Source of the DNA: an uncultured Lachnospiraceae bacterium
GTDB taxonomy: Bacteria > Bacillota > Clostridia > Lachnospirales > Lachnospiraceae
DNA length: 64,000 nucleotides
Assembly: GCA_944384125.1 (NCBI GenBank)
Contig: CALWSF010000011.1
Span: forward strand, 1-64,000
Direction: 5' to 3'
Below, in pieces: positions 1 to 8,934 of this stretch (positions within the stretch are counted from its first letter, which is position 1; every line of letters begins with the position of its first letter). The notes under the pieces are model-generated. The model did no database searches. It saw nothing but the letters and a program-made list of their open reading frames with translations, and was not told where the DNA came from. Position numbers and translations under genes: made by a program.

Positions 1-2
1 GC

Positions 3-809
3 GCCAAGCTGGTGGTATTCTGCAACGCGCCGGATGACAATCCTTTCATGGCGGGCGCGTTCCACGGTGTGACGGAGGCGGATGCCGTTATCAATGTGGG
101 CGTCAGCGGTCCGGGTGTGGTAAAGACGGCTCTTGAAAAGGTAAGAGGCGAGAATTTTGAGGTGCTCTGCGAGACCATCAAAAAGACAGCCTTCAAGATT
201 ACCCGTGTCGGCCAGCTTGTGGCTCAGGAGGCTTCGCGCCGTCTCGGCGTTCCTTTCGGTATCATTGATCTCTCTCTTGCGCCGACTCCGGCAGTGGGAG
301 ACAGCGTAGCTGAGATACTGGAGGAGATTGGCCTTGAGAGGAGCGGTGCTCCCGGAACGACGGCTGCCCTGGCGCTTTTAAATGATCAGGTAAAAAAAGG
401 CGGAATCATGGCATCCTCCTATGTGGGAGGCTTAAGCGGTGCCTTTATTCCGGTCAGTGAGGATCAGGGAATGATTGATGCGGTTTCCGAGGGTGCTCTG
501 ACCATTGAGAAACTGGAGGCTATGACCTGTGTCTGCTCCGTGGGACTTGATATGATTGCAATTCCGGGAGATACAAAAGCGACTACCATCGCGGGCATCA
601 TTGCGGACGAGGCGGCCATCGGAATGATCAATCAGAAGACCACGGCAGTCCGTCTTATTCCGGTTATCGGAAAGACAGTGGGAGAGAAGGCAGAATTCGG
701 CGGACTCCTGGGATATGCTCCGATCATCCCGGTTAACCGTTTCTCATGTGACCGTTTTGTCAGCCGGACGGGACGCATCCCGGCTCCGGTTCACAGCTTT
801 AAGAATTAA
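3..809 (+). CDS. UPF0210 (DUF711, PFL-like) family protein, 5' end missing
   Basis: The reading frame is open from the window edge, so about the first 40% of the protein (family length near 450 residues) lies upstream. The visible part carries the family's conserved stretches, for example [19 protein letters not shown] near its beginning, GVSGPGVV, and the C-terminal segment with [11 protein letters not shown] and a final [12 protein letters not shown]. The family has a fold related to pyruvate-formate lyase-type proteins, but no reaction is established; in Firmicutes it is often next to a small ACT-domain protein (UPF0237), which would be off-window here. Family call is firm; function is unknown. 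Confidence 0.88.
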   Translation, partial: AKLVVFCNAPDDNPFMAGAFHGVTEADAVINVGVSGPGVVKTALEKVRGENFEVLCETIKKTAFKITRVGQLVAQEASRRLGVPFGIIDLSLAPTPAVGDSVAEILEEIGLERSGAPGTTAALALLNDQVKKGGIMASSYVGGLSGAFIPVSEDQGMIDAVSEGALTIEKLEAMTCVCSVGLDMIAIPGDTKATTIAGIIADEAAIGMINQKTTAVRLIPVIGKTVGEKAEFGGLLGYAPIIPVNRFSCDRFVSRTGRIPAPVHSFKN

Positions 810-824
810 TGAGTGGTGTAAAAT

Positions 825-1991
825 ATGGAAAAGGAAGAGGAAATTAAAGAGCTGCTCTCTGAGTTCCTCAATGAAGATCTGGATCGGATGATTTTCAGCA
901 ATCCCAGATCAAAAGATGGTTTCCTGAAAATGACGGTGCGTCCCCTGATGCTTAAGGGGGCGCTTCATTTTCAGGCGGAGGAATTTACAGACAGGCAGGC
1001 GTTTCAGAAAAACTTAAATAAAGAGGAGGCGCTGGAATATATATTTGCGGCGCTGAAGGACCGCTACCGGAACGGAGAGCTCTCATCCTGCCGGAAAACG
1101 GCACATATTCTTATCGGGAAAAAGGGGACAGTGACTGTAAAAGTAAAGCGCCGGCCCGCGAAAATGTCTTTCGAATCTCCGGTGCTCACACACAACCGTT
1201 CCAAGCGGTATATTCTTCCGGAAGGGACCCCCGTTCCTTTTCTGGTAAAGCTTGGGGTTATGACACCTGAGGGAAAGGTAATAAAGGCAAAATATGACAA
1301 ATTCCGCCAGATAAACCGGTTCCTTGAATTTATTGAGGATATCCTGCCGCGCCTTGACAGAGAACGGGTAAATACCATTCTTGATTTCGGATGCGGAAAG
1401 TCTTATCTGACTTTTGCCATGTATTATTATCTGAAAGAGCTTAAGGGGTATCAGGTCAGGATTATCGGTCTGGATCTGAAAAAGGATGTGATTGAGCTGT
1501 GTAATCAGCTGAGCCGCAGCTTCGGTTTTACTGAGCTTCAGTTTTTGCAGGGGGACATCGCTGACTATGACGGAGTCGACCGGGTGGACATGGTGGTTAC
1601 TCTTCATGCCTGCGATACGGCGACGGACTATGCTCTTTATAAGGCAGTCCGCTGGGGAGCCAGAGTCATTCTTTCGGTGCCCTGCTGCCAGCACGAGCTG
1701 AACCGGCAGATTTCAAACGGACTTCTCGAACCGGTTCTGGGATACGGACTTATAAAAGAACGGATGGCTGCGTTATTCACGGACGGAATCAGGGGGCAGC
1801 TCCTGGAGCAGGCCGGTTACCGCACTCAGATTCTGGAATTTATCGATATGGAGCACACCCCGAAAAATATAATGATCCGGGCGGTTTATCAGGGAAAGAA
1901 AAAAGACGGAAAAGAGCTGGGGCACATGATGGAGGCCATTCATGTGCAGCCGACCCTTTACCGTCTCTTAAAAGAAGACAGGTTCATTTAA
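825..1991 (+). CDS. Class I SAM-dependent methyltransferase
   Basis: 388 residues. A Rossmann methyltransferase domain starts near residue 180 with a clear SAM-binding motif I (TILDFGCGKSYLTF), followed by an acidic strand end (IIGLDLKKDV) and a GDIADYD motif. A Cys pair (VPCCQHEL) near residue 285 is typical of this clostridial methyltransferase family. The N-terminal 170 residues form a separate, basic domain that may bind RNA. The start ATG lies 15 bp after the upstream gene; the two may be cotranscribed. The substrate is not known. Its terminator appears to lie inside the convergent udk gene (see 2024-2059). Confidence 0.85.
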   Translation: MEKEEEIKELLSEFLNEDLDRMIFSNPRSKDGFLKMTVRPLMLKGALHFQAEEFTDRQAFQKNLNKEEALEYIFAALKDRYRNGELSSCRKTAHILIGKKGTVTVKVKRRPAKMSFESPVLTHNRSKRYILPEGTPVPFLVKLGVMTPEGKVIKAKYDKFRQINRFLEFIEDILPRLDRERVNTILDFGCGKSYLTFAMYYYLKELKGYQVRIIGLDLKKDVIELCNQLSRSFGFTELQFLQGDIADYDGVDRVDMVVTLHACDTATDYALYKAVRWGARVILSVPCCQHELNRQISNGLLEPVLGYGLIKERMAALFTDGIRGQLLEQAGYRTQILEFIDMEHTPKNIMIRAVYQGKKKDGKELGHMMEAIHVQPTLYRLLKEDRFI

Positions 1992-2007
1992 AAGACTGAC
2001 TGTCCGG

Positions 2008-2655
2008 TCATATGGTTTCTGATTCGCCCGTCTGTTCGTCCAGAAGACGGGCGATTTTTCCACGGACAAGATCAAACGCCACCTGATTTTTTCCGCTGTT
2101 TGTCACAATGTCAGCATAGCTCTTTGTGGGTTCCACGAAAATATAGTGCATGGGCTTTACTGTATTTAAGTACTGGGAAATAATGTTTTCGATGTCACGG
2201 CCGCGTTCCTGGGTGTCACGCATGATACGGCGGAGGATTCTTTCATCGGCATCTGCATCCACATAAATTTTGATGTCCAGAAGATCCCGGATCTTTTTTT
2301 CATATAGAATCAGTATTCCCTCAAGAAGTATGACAGGGCGGGGTTCAATGTGGAGAGTGGCTGATGCCCGGTTGTGTCTGGAAAAATCATAGGTAGGACA
2401 GTCGATGGATTCTCCCCGCTTCAGTTTCTCCAGATGTTTCAGGAAAAGATCCGTCTCAAAGGCATCGGGATGATCATAGTTGAGTTTTTTTCTTTCTTCA
2501 AAGGGAAGCTCATCATGAGCACGGTAATAGTTGTCGTGATAGAGAACGGCAACCTGATCGCCGAATGCGTTTTTCAGGCGGTTCGTAAAGGTTGACTTTC
2601 CGGAGCCCGTTCCGCCGGCAATTCCGATTAAAGTTGGATGTATTTCTTTTGACAT
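2008..2655 (-). CDS. udk: Uridine kinase
   Basis: 215 residues, the usual length for bacterial Udk. It phosphorylates uridine and cytidine to UMP and CMP in pyrimidine salvage, using ATP or GTP. The P-loop GIAGGTGSGKST is at residues 11-22. Family signatures YHDNYYRAHDELPFEER, YDHPDAFET, the CPTYDFSRHNR strand and the RRIMRDTQERGR lid are all present. The gene is convergent with the methyltransferase (16-bp gap) and tandem with tmcAL upstream, separated by 114 bp. Closely related phosphoribulokinase-like enzymes share the fold, but the pyrimidine-site motifs fit Udk. Confidence 0.95.
   Translation of the reverse strand: MSKEIHPTLIGIAGGTGSGKSTFTNRLKNAFGDQVAVLYHDNYYRAHDELPFEERKKLNYDHPDAFETDLFLKHLEKLKRGESIDCPTYDFSRHNRASATLHIEPRPVILLEGILILYEKKIRDLLDIKIYVDADADERILRRIMRDTQERGRDIENIISQYLNTVKPMHYIFVEPTKSYADIVTNSGKNQVAFDLVRGKIARLLDEQTGESETI
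2024..2059 (+). terminator. Intrinsic terminator inside the 3' end of udk
   Basis: TCGCCCGTCT (2024-2033) pairs perfectly with AGACGGGCGA (2045-2054) across an 11-nt loop, followed by five T on the plus strand. It would end transcription of the methyltransferase gene. It lies wholly within the last codons of the opposing udk gene; the minus strand has no T tract after the hairpin, so it should act in one direction only. Confidence 0.75.
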
Positions 2656-2769
2656 GTCTTTGTAATTTCCTTTCGCTTTATGTGTTTTACGGCAGGTACA
2701 GCCTTTTTGTATACTTTCAGTTTTGCGAAGCGTACAGACCGGCCGTTTGCTGCTGTTTTCTTACGCGGC

Positions 2770-4050
2770 TCAGATAATGATGAGTCCCTCTGTATATTCA
2801 TTCTGAAAGCTGCCGCCCCGTCTGCATTTCATGGTCTGATAGAGGTGTGAGGCGAAAATTTCCTGTTCCAGCATGGACAAAGCCGGTTCGGACAGCTTTT
2901 TTGCCGCATCCGCAGTTTTTGTAATGATGGGGATGGATGTTTCTGCTGCCAGCTGTGTGAGGAGCGGGCGGCTTTCGCGGCGAAATCCGAGAATTCTCGC
3001 GTAGGGGGCGTATCCCGCTGCTTTCCAGGCAGCTGTGTCACTGCTTCGGATGTTCAGAATCAGATGGAGAAGTGCGCGGCTTATGCGGGTATAGGTAATA
3101 TCTTTTGTTTTAAGTGCGGCTGCCCGCCCGCTTAAGGAAAGCGGGGAAAAAACGCTCTTTTTTATTCTTGCGGCCAGTTCCGGGGAAAGCTCTGCAATAT
3201 CATCCGGGACGCCGCAGAGGATCCGGTAACTGAGAAGCTCAGAAAAATCATCGGCAAAAACAGGAACAGCCCGGATAAGTGCTGGCAGAGCATCTTTCGG
3301 GATATGTTTGTGGCACCGCTCAATCAGAAGATTCTGTTTTTCCTCAGGAGAAAGACCGGTTTCCAGGCAGAAAATGCGGTAAATTTCCCTGCGCAGAGCG
3401 GAAGCCGACGGATACACCGCTCTGTCGGCCGGCAGGCTGCCTTCGTGGTAATCGCTTCCGGAACGCCTGACAGTGTAAAATTTCAGATGGCTTTTCTGTG
3501 CGAGCCCGGCTCTCAGATATTCGATTCCCAGAATGTTGTTGGGAGCGGAGAGAATATCTGATAGATTTTCTTTTCCGGAAAGAACGGAAGGTCTGCTCAG
3601 GGCGGCAGCAAGCGCTTTTTCCCGGGCCAGGGGATAGGTAAGGCCGCTTCGCAGGCCGAGCCTGAGGTTGTTTTTAAATTCGGGCGGTTCTTCTGTCAGG
3701 AGACGGGCTGCGGTTTTCAGAGCTTCAAGATTTCCTGATTCACTTCCAAAGACGAGACAGTCGACAGCGCCCAGAGCAGAAAAAAGAGAAATCCCGAAAG
3801 CGGCAAATTCCATGGCAGATGCGGTGGAAAAAGCCGCAGGCATCTCAAAAACCAGATCCGCGCCTGAAAGAAGCGCCATGCGGGTTCTCGTGTATTTGTC
3901 AAAGACGGCAGGTTCGCCCCGCTGCACAAAGCTGCCGCTCATAAGCACGGCACAGTAATCTGCACCGGTTATCTCCTTTGCCTTTTTTATATGATAGAGG
4001 TGTCCGCTGTGGAAGGGATTGTATTCTGTAATAAGACCTGTTATTTTCAT
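2770..4050 (-). CDS. tmcAL: tRNA(Met) cytidine acetate ligase TmcAL (YlbM family)
   Basis: 426 residues. The N-terminus ITEYNPFHSGHLYHIKKAK contains the HxGH motif of the nucleotidyltransferase fold, and MSGSFVQRGEPA plus the later APNNILGIEYLRA are typical of YlbM. In Bacillus subtilis this enzyme uses ATP and acetate to make acetyl-AMP and N4-acetylates the wobble cytidine of elongator tRNA-Met. Here it sits divergently beside pta-ackA, the acetate-forming pathway. yceD and rpmF, which follow ylbM directly in B. subtilis, come just after pta-ackA. The ribosome binding site before the ATG is weak. Confident assignment. Confidence 0.92.
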   Translation of the reverse strand: MKITGLITEYNPFHSGHLYHIKKAKEITGADYCAVLMSGSFVQRGEPAVFDKYTRTRMALLSGADLVFEMPAAFSTASAMEFAAFGISLFSALGAVDCLVFGSESGNLEALKTAARLLTEEPPEFKNNLRLGLRSGLTYPLAREKALAAALSRPSVLSGKENLSDILSAPNNILGIEYLRAGLAQKSHLKFYTVRRSGSDYHEGSLPADRAVYPSASALRREIYRIFCLETGLSPEEKQNLLIERCHKHIPKDALPALIRAVPVFADDFSELLSYRILCGVPDDIAELSPELAARIKKSVFSPLSLSGRAAALKTKDITYTRISRALLHLILNIRSSDTAAWKAAGYAPYARILGFRRESRPLLTQLAAETSIPIITKTADAAKKLSEPALSMLEQEIFASHLYQTMKCRRGGSFQNEYTEGLIII

Positions 4051-4251
4051 GACAAAAATATTTTCCGTTTCTTTGAGTTATTTTGAAGCTTTGTGTAGGG
4101 TCCGGATAAAATCCCGTTGTAAGCGGAGAAACGCTTCAATTTAAGATTATTATATAAGGGAATAGAGGAGGCGTAAAGGGTTAAAATTCAAACGACAAAA
4201 TTCAGACGACCCTGTTAAAAAATTAATTAATCAAAAAATGGAAAAACGATC

Positions 4252-4280
4252 TTGTATACAATAAACAAGTGTTATATAAT
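4252..4280 (+). promoter_or_regulatory. Sigma-A promoter of pta with palindromic -35 region
   Basis: TTGTAT (4252-4257) and TATAAT (4275-4280) are separated by 17 bp, 45 bp ahead of the pta start codon. The -35 box is part of a perfect 10-bp palindrome, TTGTATACAA (4252-4261), a plausible regulator site. Confidence 0.7.
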
Positions 4281-4324
4281 GTTATCAGTAAAACACACAC
4301 ACATATGAAAGGGGTTTTTTCGCC

Positions 4325-5329
4325 ATGGCATTTATTGATTTGATGAAAGAAAAGGCAAGACAGGACAAGCAGACAATTGTTTTGCCTGAGAGCAAGGATA
4401 AGAGAACGCTGATTGCGGCCGCTCAGATTCTGAAAGAGGGCACAGCGGATCTGATTATGGTTGGAAAAGAAGAAAAGATCATGGATGGTGCCGGATGGTT
4501 GGAAGTGGATCTGACAGGAATTAAGGTAGTGGATCCGGATACAGATCCCAAATTTGAACATTACGCAGAGACTTTATATGAACTCAGAAAACATAAAGGA
4601 ATGACTCTTGAGAAGGCACAGGAGATCTTAAAGGAAGATTATATCACTTACGGCGTCATGATGGTTAAGGAGAAAGATGCGGATGGCCTCGTTGCAGGTG
4701 CATGCCATGCAACGGCTGATACATTAAGACCGGCGCTTCAGATCCTTAAGACAGCGCCCGGCACGGAGCTGGTATCCGGATTCTTTATTATGGACGTGCC
4801 CAACTGTGAGTATGGCTGCAACGGTACTTTTCTCTTTGCAGACTGCGGTCTGAATCAGGATCCGACATCTGAAGAGCTGGCAGCCATCGCTGATTCCAGT
4901 GCAAAGAGCTTCCGTGCTCTGGTAGGGGAGAAACCGGTTATCGCAATGCTTTCTCACTCCACCATGGGAAGTGCAAAACATGCTCTTGTAGACAAGGTTA
5001 CAAAGGCTGTTGAGATTGCTCATGAGAAATATCCGCAGCTTGACCTGGACGGAGAGCTTCAGCTGGATGCTGCTATCGTTCCGGAGATCGGAAAATCAAA
5101 GGCAAAAGGCAGTGAGGTGGCAGGTCATGCAAATGTTCTGATCTTCCCGAACCTGGACTGCGGAAATATCGGTTACAAGCTGGTACAGAGACTGGCAAAG
5201 GCAGAGGCTTACGGCCCGATGCTTCAGGGAATTTCAAGACCGGTTAACGATCTTTCCCGCGGCTGCTCCGCAGAGGATATTGTCGGCGTTGTAGCTCTGA
5301 CAGCTGTTCAGGCTCAGATGTCACTGTAA
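4325..5329 (+). CDS. pta: Phosphate acetyltransferase
   Basis: 334 residues, the short catalytic-domain-only form usual in Clostridia. It converts acetyl-CoA and phosphate to acetyl phosphate and CoA in the cytoplasm. Seen here: the N-terminal [32 protein letters not shown], the active-site region [18 protein letters not shown], and the C-terminal [18 protein letters not shown], all conserved in PTA. The start ATG follows GAAAGGGG with about 10-nt spacing. ackA begins 22 bp downstream, so the pair makes ATP from acetyl-CoA with acetate as the fermentation product. A promoter lies directly upstream. Confidence 0.97.
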   Translation: MAFIDLMKEKARQDKQTIVLPESKDKRTLIAAAQILKEGTADLIMVGKEEKIMDGAGWLEVDLTGIKVVDPDTDPKFEHYAETLYELRKHKGMTLEKAQEILKEDYITYGVMMVKEKDADGLVAGACHATADTLRPALQILKTAPGTELVSGFFIMDVPNCEYGCNGTFLFADCGLNQDPTSEELAAIADSSAKSFRALVGEKPVIAMLSHSTMGSAKHALVDKVTKAVEIAHEKYPQLDLDGELQLDAAIVPEIGKSKAKGSEVAGHANVLIFPNLDCGNIGYKLVQRLAKAEAYGPMLQGISRPVNDLSRGCSAEDIVGVVALTAVQAQMSL

Positions 5330-5351
5330 ATGGAGGGAAAAGGAAATAGTT

Positions 5352-6542
5352 ATGAATATTTTGGTTATTAACTGCGGCAGTTCTTCTTTGAAATATCAGC
5401 TTATCAACTCGGTTTCCGAGGAGGTGCTGGCAAAGGGACTTTGTGAGAGAATCGGAATCGACGGTATGCTGACCTACCAGCCTGAGGGCGGTGAGAAGGA
5501 AAAGAGCGAGATCCCGATGCCCACTCATACAGAGGCAATCGATGCCGTAATCAAGGCGCTGATGAATGAAAAGACAGGCGTTATCAAGAGCCTTTCCGAG
5601 GTAGGAGCTGTCGGACATCGTGTGGTTCATGGAGGAGAGAAATTTACGTCTTCCTGCATTATCAACGAGGAGTCTATTAAAGCAATTGAGGAGTGCAATG
5701 ATCTGGCGCCTCTTCACAATCCTGCAAACCTTATCGGAATCCGTGCCTGCCAGCATCTGATGCCGGGTGTGCCGATGGTGGCTGTATTTGATACTGCTTT
5801 CCATCAGACAATGCCGGAGGTTGCTTATCTTTACGGACTTCCTTATGAGTACTATGAGAAATATAAAGTGAGAAGATATGGCTTCCACGGAACTTCTCAC
5901 AGCTATGTATCAAAGAGAACGGCTGAGATCGTAGGAAAACCGTATGATCAGATGAAGATTATCGTATGTCATCTGGGCAACGGCGCCAGCATTTCCGCTG
6001 TCAACTGCGGAAAATCCGTTGACACAAGCATGGGCCTTACACCGCTTGAGGGTCTTGTAATGGGTACCCGTTCCGGCGATCTTGATCCGGCTATTCTGGA
6101 ATTTGTTGCATCAAAGGAGAACCTGACTCTTGAGGAGATTACCAATATCCTCAATAAGAAATCCGGTATGCTCGGAATTTCCGGCGTATCCAGTGACGGC
6201 CGTGATCTGGAGGACGCCAGAGATGCAGGAAACAGAAGAGCAAAACTTGCCCTGGACATCTTTGATTATCGTGTTATCAAATATATCGGCGCTTACGCTG
6301 CCGTAATGAACGGTGTGGATGCCATCGCATTCACTGCCGGAATCGGCGAGAACAATAAAGAGCTTCGCAAGGCTGTCTGCGACAATCTTACCTATCTTGG
6401 TGTGAAGATTGACGATGAGAAGAATAACGTGCGCGGCGAGGAGAGAATTATCTCAACAGATGATTCAAAGGTTAAGGTTCTGCTTGTTCCGACCAACGAG
6501 GAGCTTGCGATTGCCCGCGAGACACTGGCGCTTGTAAAGTAA
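5352..6542 (+). CDS. ackA: Acetate kinase
   Basis: 396 residues, standard length. It transfers phosphate from acetyl phosphate to ADP, the ATP-forming step after Pta. The ASKHA-fold signatures are visible: N-terminal [38 protein letters not shown], the HLGNGASI phosphate loop, [11 protein letters not shown] and the [10 protein letters not shown] adenine-site loop. It is the second gene of the pta operon and is followed by a strong intrinsic terminator, which separates it from yceD-rpmF. No unusual substitutions are seen at the catalytic Arg, His or Glu positions. Confidence 0.97.
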   Translation: MNILVINCGSSSLKYQLINSVSEEVLAKGLCERIGIDGMLTYQPEGGEKEKSEIPMPTHTEAIDAVIKALMNEKTGVIKSLSEVGAVGHRVVHGGEKFTSSCIINEESIKAIEECNDLAPLHNPANLIGIRACQHLMPGVPMVAVFDTAFHQTMPEVAYLYGLPYEYYEKYKVRRYGFHGTSHSYVSKRTAEIVGKPYDQMKIIVCHLGNGASISAVNCGKSVDTSMGLTPLEGLVMGTRSGDLDPAILEFVASKENLTLEEITNILNKKSGMLGISGVSSDGRDLEDARDAGNRRAKLALDIFDYRVIKYIGAYAAVMNGVDAIAFTAGIGENNKELRKAVCDNLTYLGVKIDDEKNNVRGEERIISTDDSKVKVLLVPTNEELAIARETLALVK

Positions 6543-6578
6543 ATATATGAAAACATGTTAAGGCGTTTGCCTGATGAG

Positions 6579-6619
6579 ATGACAGTCGTGGGATGTATCG
6601 GGAGCGGCTGTCATTTTTT
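6579..6619 (+). terminator. Intrinsic terminator of pta-ackA
   Basis: ATGACAGTCG (6579-6588) pairs with CGGCTGTCAT (6605-6614), 10 bp with one G-U pair and a 16-nt loop, followed by a run of six T. Confidence 0.8.
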
Positions 6620-6721
6620 GCCGGATTTCCGGAAAACAGCGGGACCGGAATGATTCTGTCTGTGAGTCCTGCTGAGAGTGCAGGCTGGGCTGACAGACTG
6701 GAATAATATACAAAATAGGCA

Positions 6722-6750
6722 TTGACAAACGCTTGTTACCTTTGTATAAT
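6722..6750 (+). promoter_or_regulatory. Consensus sigma-A promoter of yceD-rpmF
   Basis: A perfect TTGACA (6722-6727), a 17-bp spacer and a perfect TATAAT (6745-6750). The yceD start codon is 27 bp downstream of the -10 box, preceded by AGGAG. This is among the strongest promoters in the window and fits high expression of a ribosomal protein gene. Confidence 0.92.
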
Positions 6751-6776
6751 AGCATAGTGCGTATTAGGAGATTAGT

Positions 6777-7301
6777 ATGCTGATTAATTTATCTGAGCTG
6801 TTTACCTGTGAGGGAAAGAAAAAGGAATATACGGCAGAGACAACCCTCTCATCTGTTGAATTCAGCGGGGACACATACAGAATTTTAAAGGCAGAACCCT
6901 TTAAGCTGGAGATTGAGAGCAGGACCAGAAATAAATTTTTCATGTCGGGCTGTCTTCCGGTTACGGTGGAGGCGCCCTGTGCCCGTTGTCTGGAGCCGGT
7001 TTCCTTTGAGTGTGTTCTTGATTTTGAACGGGAGTTTGAACTTAAGAAAGATGCATCTTTCGATGGAAGCTTGGATGAAGAGCCTTATTTGGAAGGCTAT
7101 AATCTGGATGTAGACCAGTTGGTTTGCAATGAACTGCTGCTGAGCTTGCCTATGAGAGTCCTGTGCAGGGAAGACTGCAAGGGGATCTGCAATAGATGTG
7201 GTGCAAATCTTAATTATCAGACTTGTACCTGTGACACTAGGTCGCTCGATCCAAGAATGTCGGTTATCCAGGAGATATTCAATCAATTTAAGGAGGTGTA
7301 A
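6777..7301 (+). CDS. yceD: DUF177 family protein YceD (L32/23S rRNA-linked)
   Basis: 174 residues. The core APCARCLEPVSFECVLDF and the C-terminal Cys motif (CREDCKGICNRCGANLN, then CTCD) are the hallmarks of the YceD/DUF177 family; the Cys residues probably bind a metal. The family is linked to 23S rRNA accumulation in E. coli and plants and almost always lies directly upstream of rpmF, as here (2-bp gap). The ATG at 6777 follows AGGAG with 7-nt spacing and a consensus promoter. Exact biochemical role is not established. Confidence 0.9.
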   Translation: MLINLSELFTCEGKKKEYTAETTLSSVEFSGDTYRILKAEPFKLEIESRTRNKFFMSGCLPVTVEAPCARCLEPVSFECVLDFEREFELKKDASFDGSLDEEPYLEGYNLDVDQLVCNELLLSLPMRVLCREDCKGICNRCGANLNYQTCTCDTRSLDPRMSVIQEIFNQFKEV

Positions 7302-7303
7302 CC

Positions 7304-7486
7304 ATGTCTATCTGTCCGAAGAATAAATCTTCCAAAGCAAGAAGAGACAGCCGCAGAGCAAACTGGAAGATGAGCGCTCCGAACTTAGTTAAGTGCAGCA
7401 AGTGCGGCGCTCTGACGATGCCTCATCGCGTGTGCAAAGCGTGCGGTTCTTACAACAAGAGAGAGATCGTTAAGGTTGAAGACTAA
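7304..7486 (+). CDS. rpmF: 50S ribosomal protein L32
   Basis: 60 residues, normal for L32. It carries the basic N-terminus with SKARRDSRRANWK and a four-Cys zinc ribbon (CSKCG and CKACG). It keeps the zinc-binding form, in contrast to Cys-free paralogues found in some bacteria. Its start follows AAGGAGG with ideal spacing, 2 bp after yceD. The operon ends in a strong terminator immediately downstream, so plsX, which follows rpmF in many Firmicutes, is transcribed separately in this genome. Confidence 0.97.
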   Translation: MSICPKNKSSKARRDSRRANWKMSAPNLVKCSKCGALTMPHRVCKACGSYNKREIVKVED

Positions 7487-7510
7487 TTTGAAATCAGTTT
7501 GAGTTTTTGA

Positions 7511-7540
7511 GGTACAGAGATTAGCTCTCTGTACCTTTTT
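7511..7540 (+). terminator. Intrinsic terminator of yceD-rpmF
   Basis: GGTACAGAGA (7511-7520) pairs perfectly with TCTCTGTACC (7526-7535), a 10-bp stem with a 5-nt loop, followed by five T. Confidence 0.92.
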
Positions 7541-7606
7541 ACGTTCAGAAGTTTATTTTCTGATGTGTGTTTTCATATATTATTCAATGATTTCTGGTAA
7601 TGTAAA

Positions 7607-8446
7607 ATGATAATAAAAGTTGAACAGACGCGTGAAGATTTTAAAAACAGATTTGAGATCACTGTGAATGATCAGAAAAGATATCTGGCCGGAACACCGT
7701 GGATGAAAATGGATATTCCTCTTGATGCTGACCGCATCCGGCGCTGTGTTCTGACAGATCCGGCTGGAAACATACTGTTTAAGACGGATTACAGTGTAGT
7801 ACAGAATGTTTCAAATACTGCTATTCCCATGAAATGGCTTTTTACAGGAAAACAGAAAAGCCTGATTTATCAGGTTCTTGACGGGAATGGGGCGGTCTGC
7901 GGAACATTTTATAAACTGACAAAAGCCTTCCTGGATTCCAGATATGTGATTCAATATAAGGATTATAAGTTAAGATGCTATGATGTATCAGTGGGAGATA
8001 CCAGACATCTTTCAGTATACGACAAAGAGAAACAGATTGCGGAAATAGTAAAGCCTTTGAGTGTAGAAAATAATCTTGATTTTTATCTGATATTTCTTCT
8101 GGATGAATTTGCGGATACAGGGGCAGTGCTGTCTTTTTTTACGGTTCTTTTTGATTATCTGTATTATTCGGGAAGCGGAGAAGTGGTCGTGCATAAAAAG
8201 GAAGTAAGTGTCCGATATTCCTACAGCAGAAACAACAAATTTTATAATAAAAACTGGATAGCAGAACATTTCCGGGATGATTCAGCCCGGTTGTTGTCGG
8301 AAATTCAGCATAATCGGGAAAAAATGCTTTCTGATGTAAAAAGACAGGCGAAAAAGATTCTTCTGATGATTGCCTGTTTCTGGGGAGTGGCACTGATTGT
8401 TGTTTTGATAATTCTCTACTTAAAATTTGGAGCTGGTATTTTATAA
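7607..8446 (+). CDS. Unknown tail-anchored protein, possibly tubby C2/LURP-one-like
   Basis: 279 residues with no recognised catalytic motif. The first 245 residues are soluble and rich in alternating beta-type segments such as SLIYQVLDGNGAVCGTFYK, RYVIQYKDYKLRCYDV and KEKQIAEIVKPLSV. That pattern (strand, Gly turn, strand, 'D..gk.vA.I.K') resembles the scramblase/LURP-one-like beta barrel, which is inference only. A single hydrophobic helix near residues 252-273 at the C-terminus would anchor it with the bulk in the cytoplasm. There is no clear ribosome binding site before the ATG. It is the first gene of the accessory block between rpmF and plsX. Confidence 0.6.
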   Translation: MIIKVEQTREDFKNRFEITVNDQKRYLAGTPWMKMDIPLDADRIRRCVLTDPAGNILFKTDYSVVQNVSNTAIPMKWLFTGKQKSLIYQVLDGNGAVCGTFYKLTKAFLDSRYVIQYKDYKLRCYDVSVGDTRHLSVYDKEKQIAEIVKPLSVENNLDFYLIFLLDEFADTGAVLSFFTVLFDYLYYSGSGEVVVHKKEVSVRYSYSRNNKFYNKNWIAEHFRDDSARLLSEIQHNREKMLSDVKRQAKKILLMIACFWGVALIVVLIILYLKFGAGIL

Positions 8447-8537
8447 ATAATTTTCCTCTGTTTTGTAAACATTGCTCTGAAATCAGCGATATATGAAACA
8501 GGCTGATATTTTCAGCTGCAGAAGGGAGTGAACCGAT

Positions 8538-8723
8538 GTGGATCTGACAATGGGAATTGCTGCGATGAGTATGAACATGAGCAGTGCGGCTTTCTCTGTG
8601 GAAATGGGGACCAGCCTGCTCAGGGAGACGTTGGATGTGGCAGAGATACAGGGAGATGCCATATCGCAGATGCTGAATCAGGTGCCGCCGTCAGACGGCC
8701 ATTTACTTGACATTTATGCATAA
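8538..8723 (+). CDS. YjfB-like small protein (putative motility family)
   Basis: 61 residues from a GTG start with GAAGGGAG 7 nt upstream. The pattern MSMNMSSAAFSVEMGTSLLR followed by a second amphipathic helix ending in a short polar tail matches the YjfB family (Pfam YjfB_motility), small proteins common in flagellated Firmicutes. The family's function is not known. It stands alone, with no flagellar gene in this window. The competing frame from 8528 has no family features. Confidence 0.65.
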   Translation: MDLTMGIAAMSMNMSSAAFSVEMGTSLLRETLDVAEIQGDAISQMLNQVPPSDGHLLDIYA

Positions 8724-8825
8724 TAAAAACTGTGTCAGTGTCAGAAAAGTTCAGTTCTGAGACGAAAAGAGCCTCTGTGAAGCGGATAAAATTTTTATGC
8801 GCCGGACAGGGGTTCTTTTTATTTA

Positions 8826-8855
8826 TTGTAAATTGCTGACAAAATATGTTACAAT
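8826..8855 (+). promoter_or_regulatory. Possible promoter of the wall-binding protein gene
   Basis: TTGTAA (8826-8831), an 18-bp gap and TACAAT (8850-8855), about 80 bp ahead of the start codon at 8935. Moderate match only. Confidence 0.4.
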
Positions 8856-8934
8856 ATCGCATAGGGGGGAAAATAAAAGATATAATGCTCTGTGCCGGCA
8901 GGACATCGGACAGGCAGAAAAAGGAGGAGGAAAA

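Noticed and set aside
1083..1694. 203-codon open frame on the minus strand
   Set aside because: It lies wholly within the methyltransferase gene and its product has no domain features; a shadow frame.
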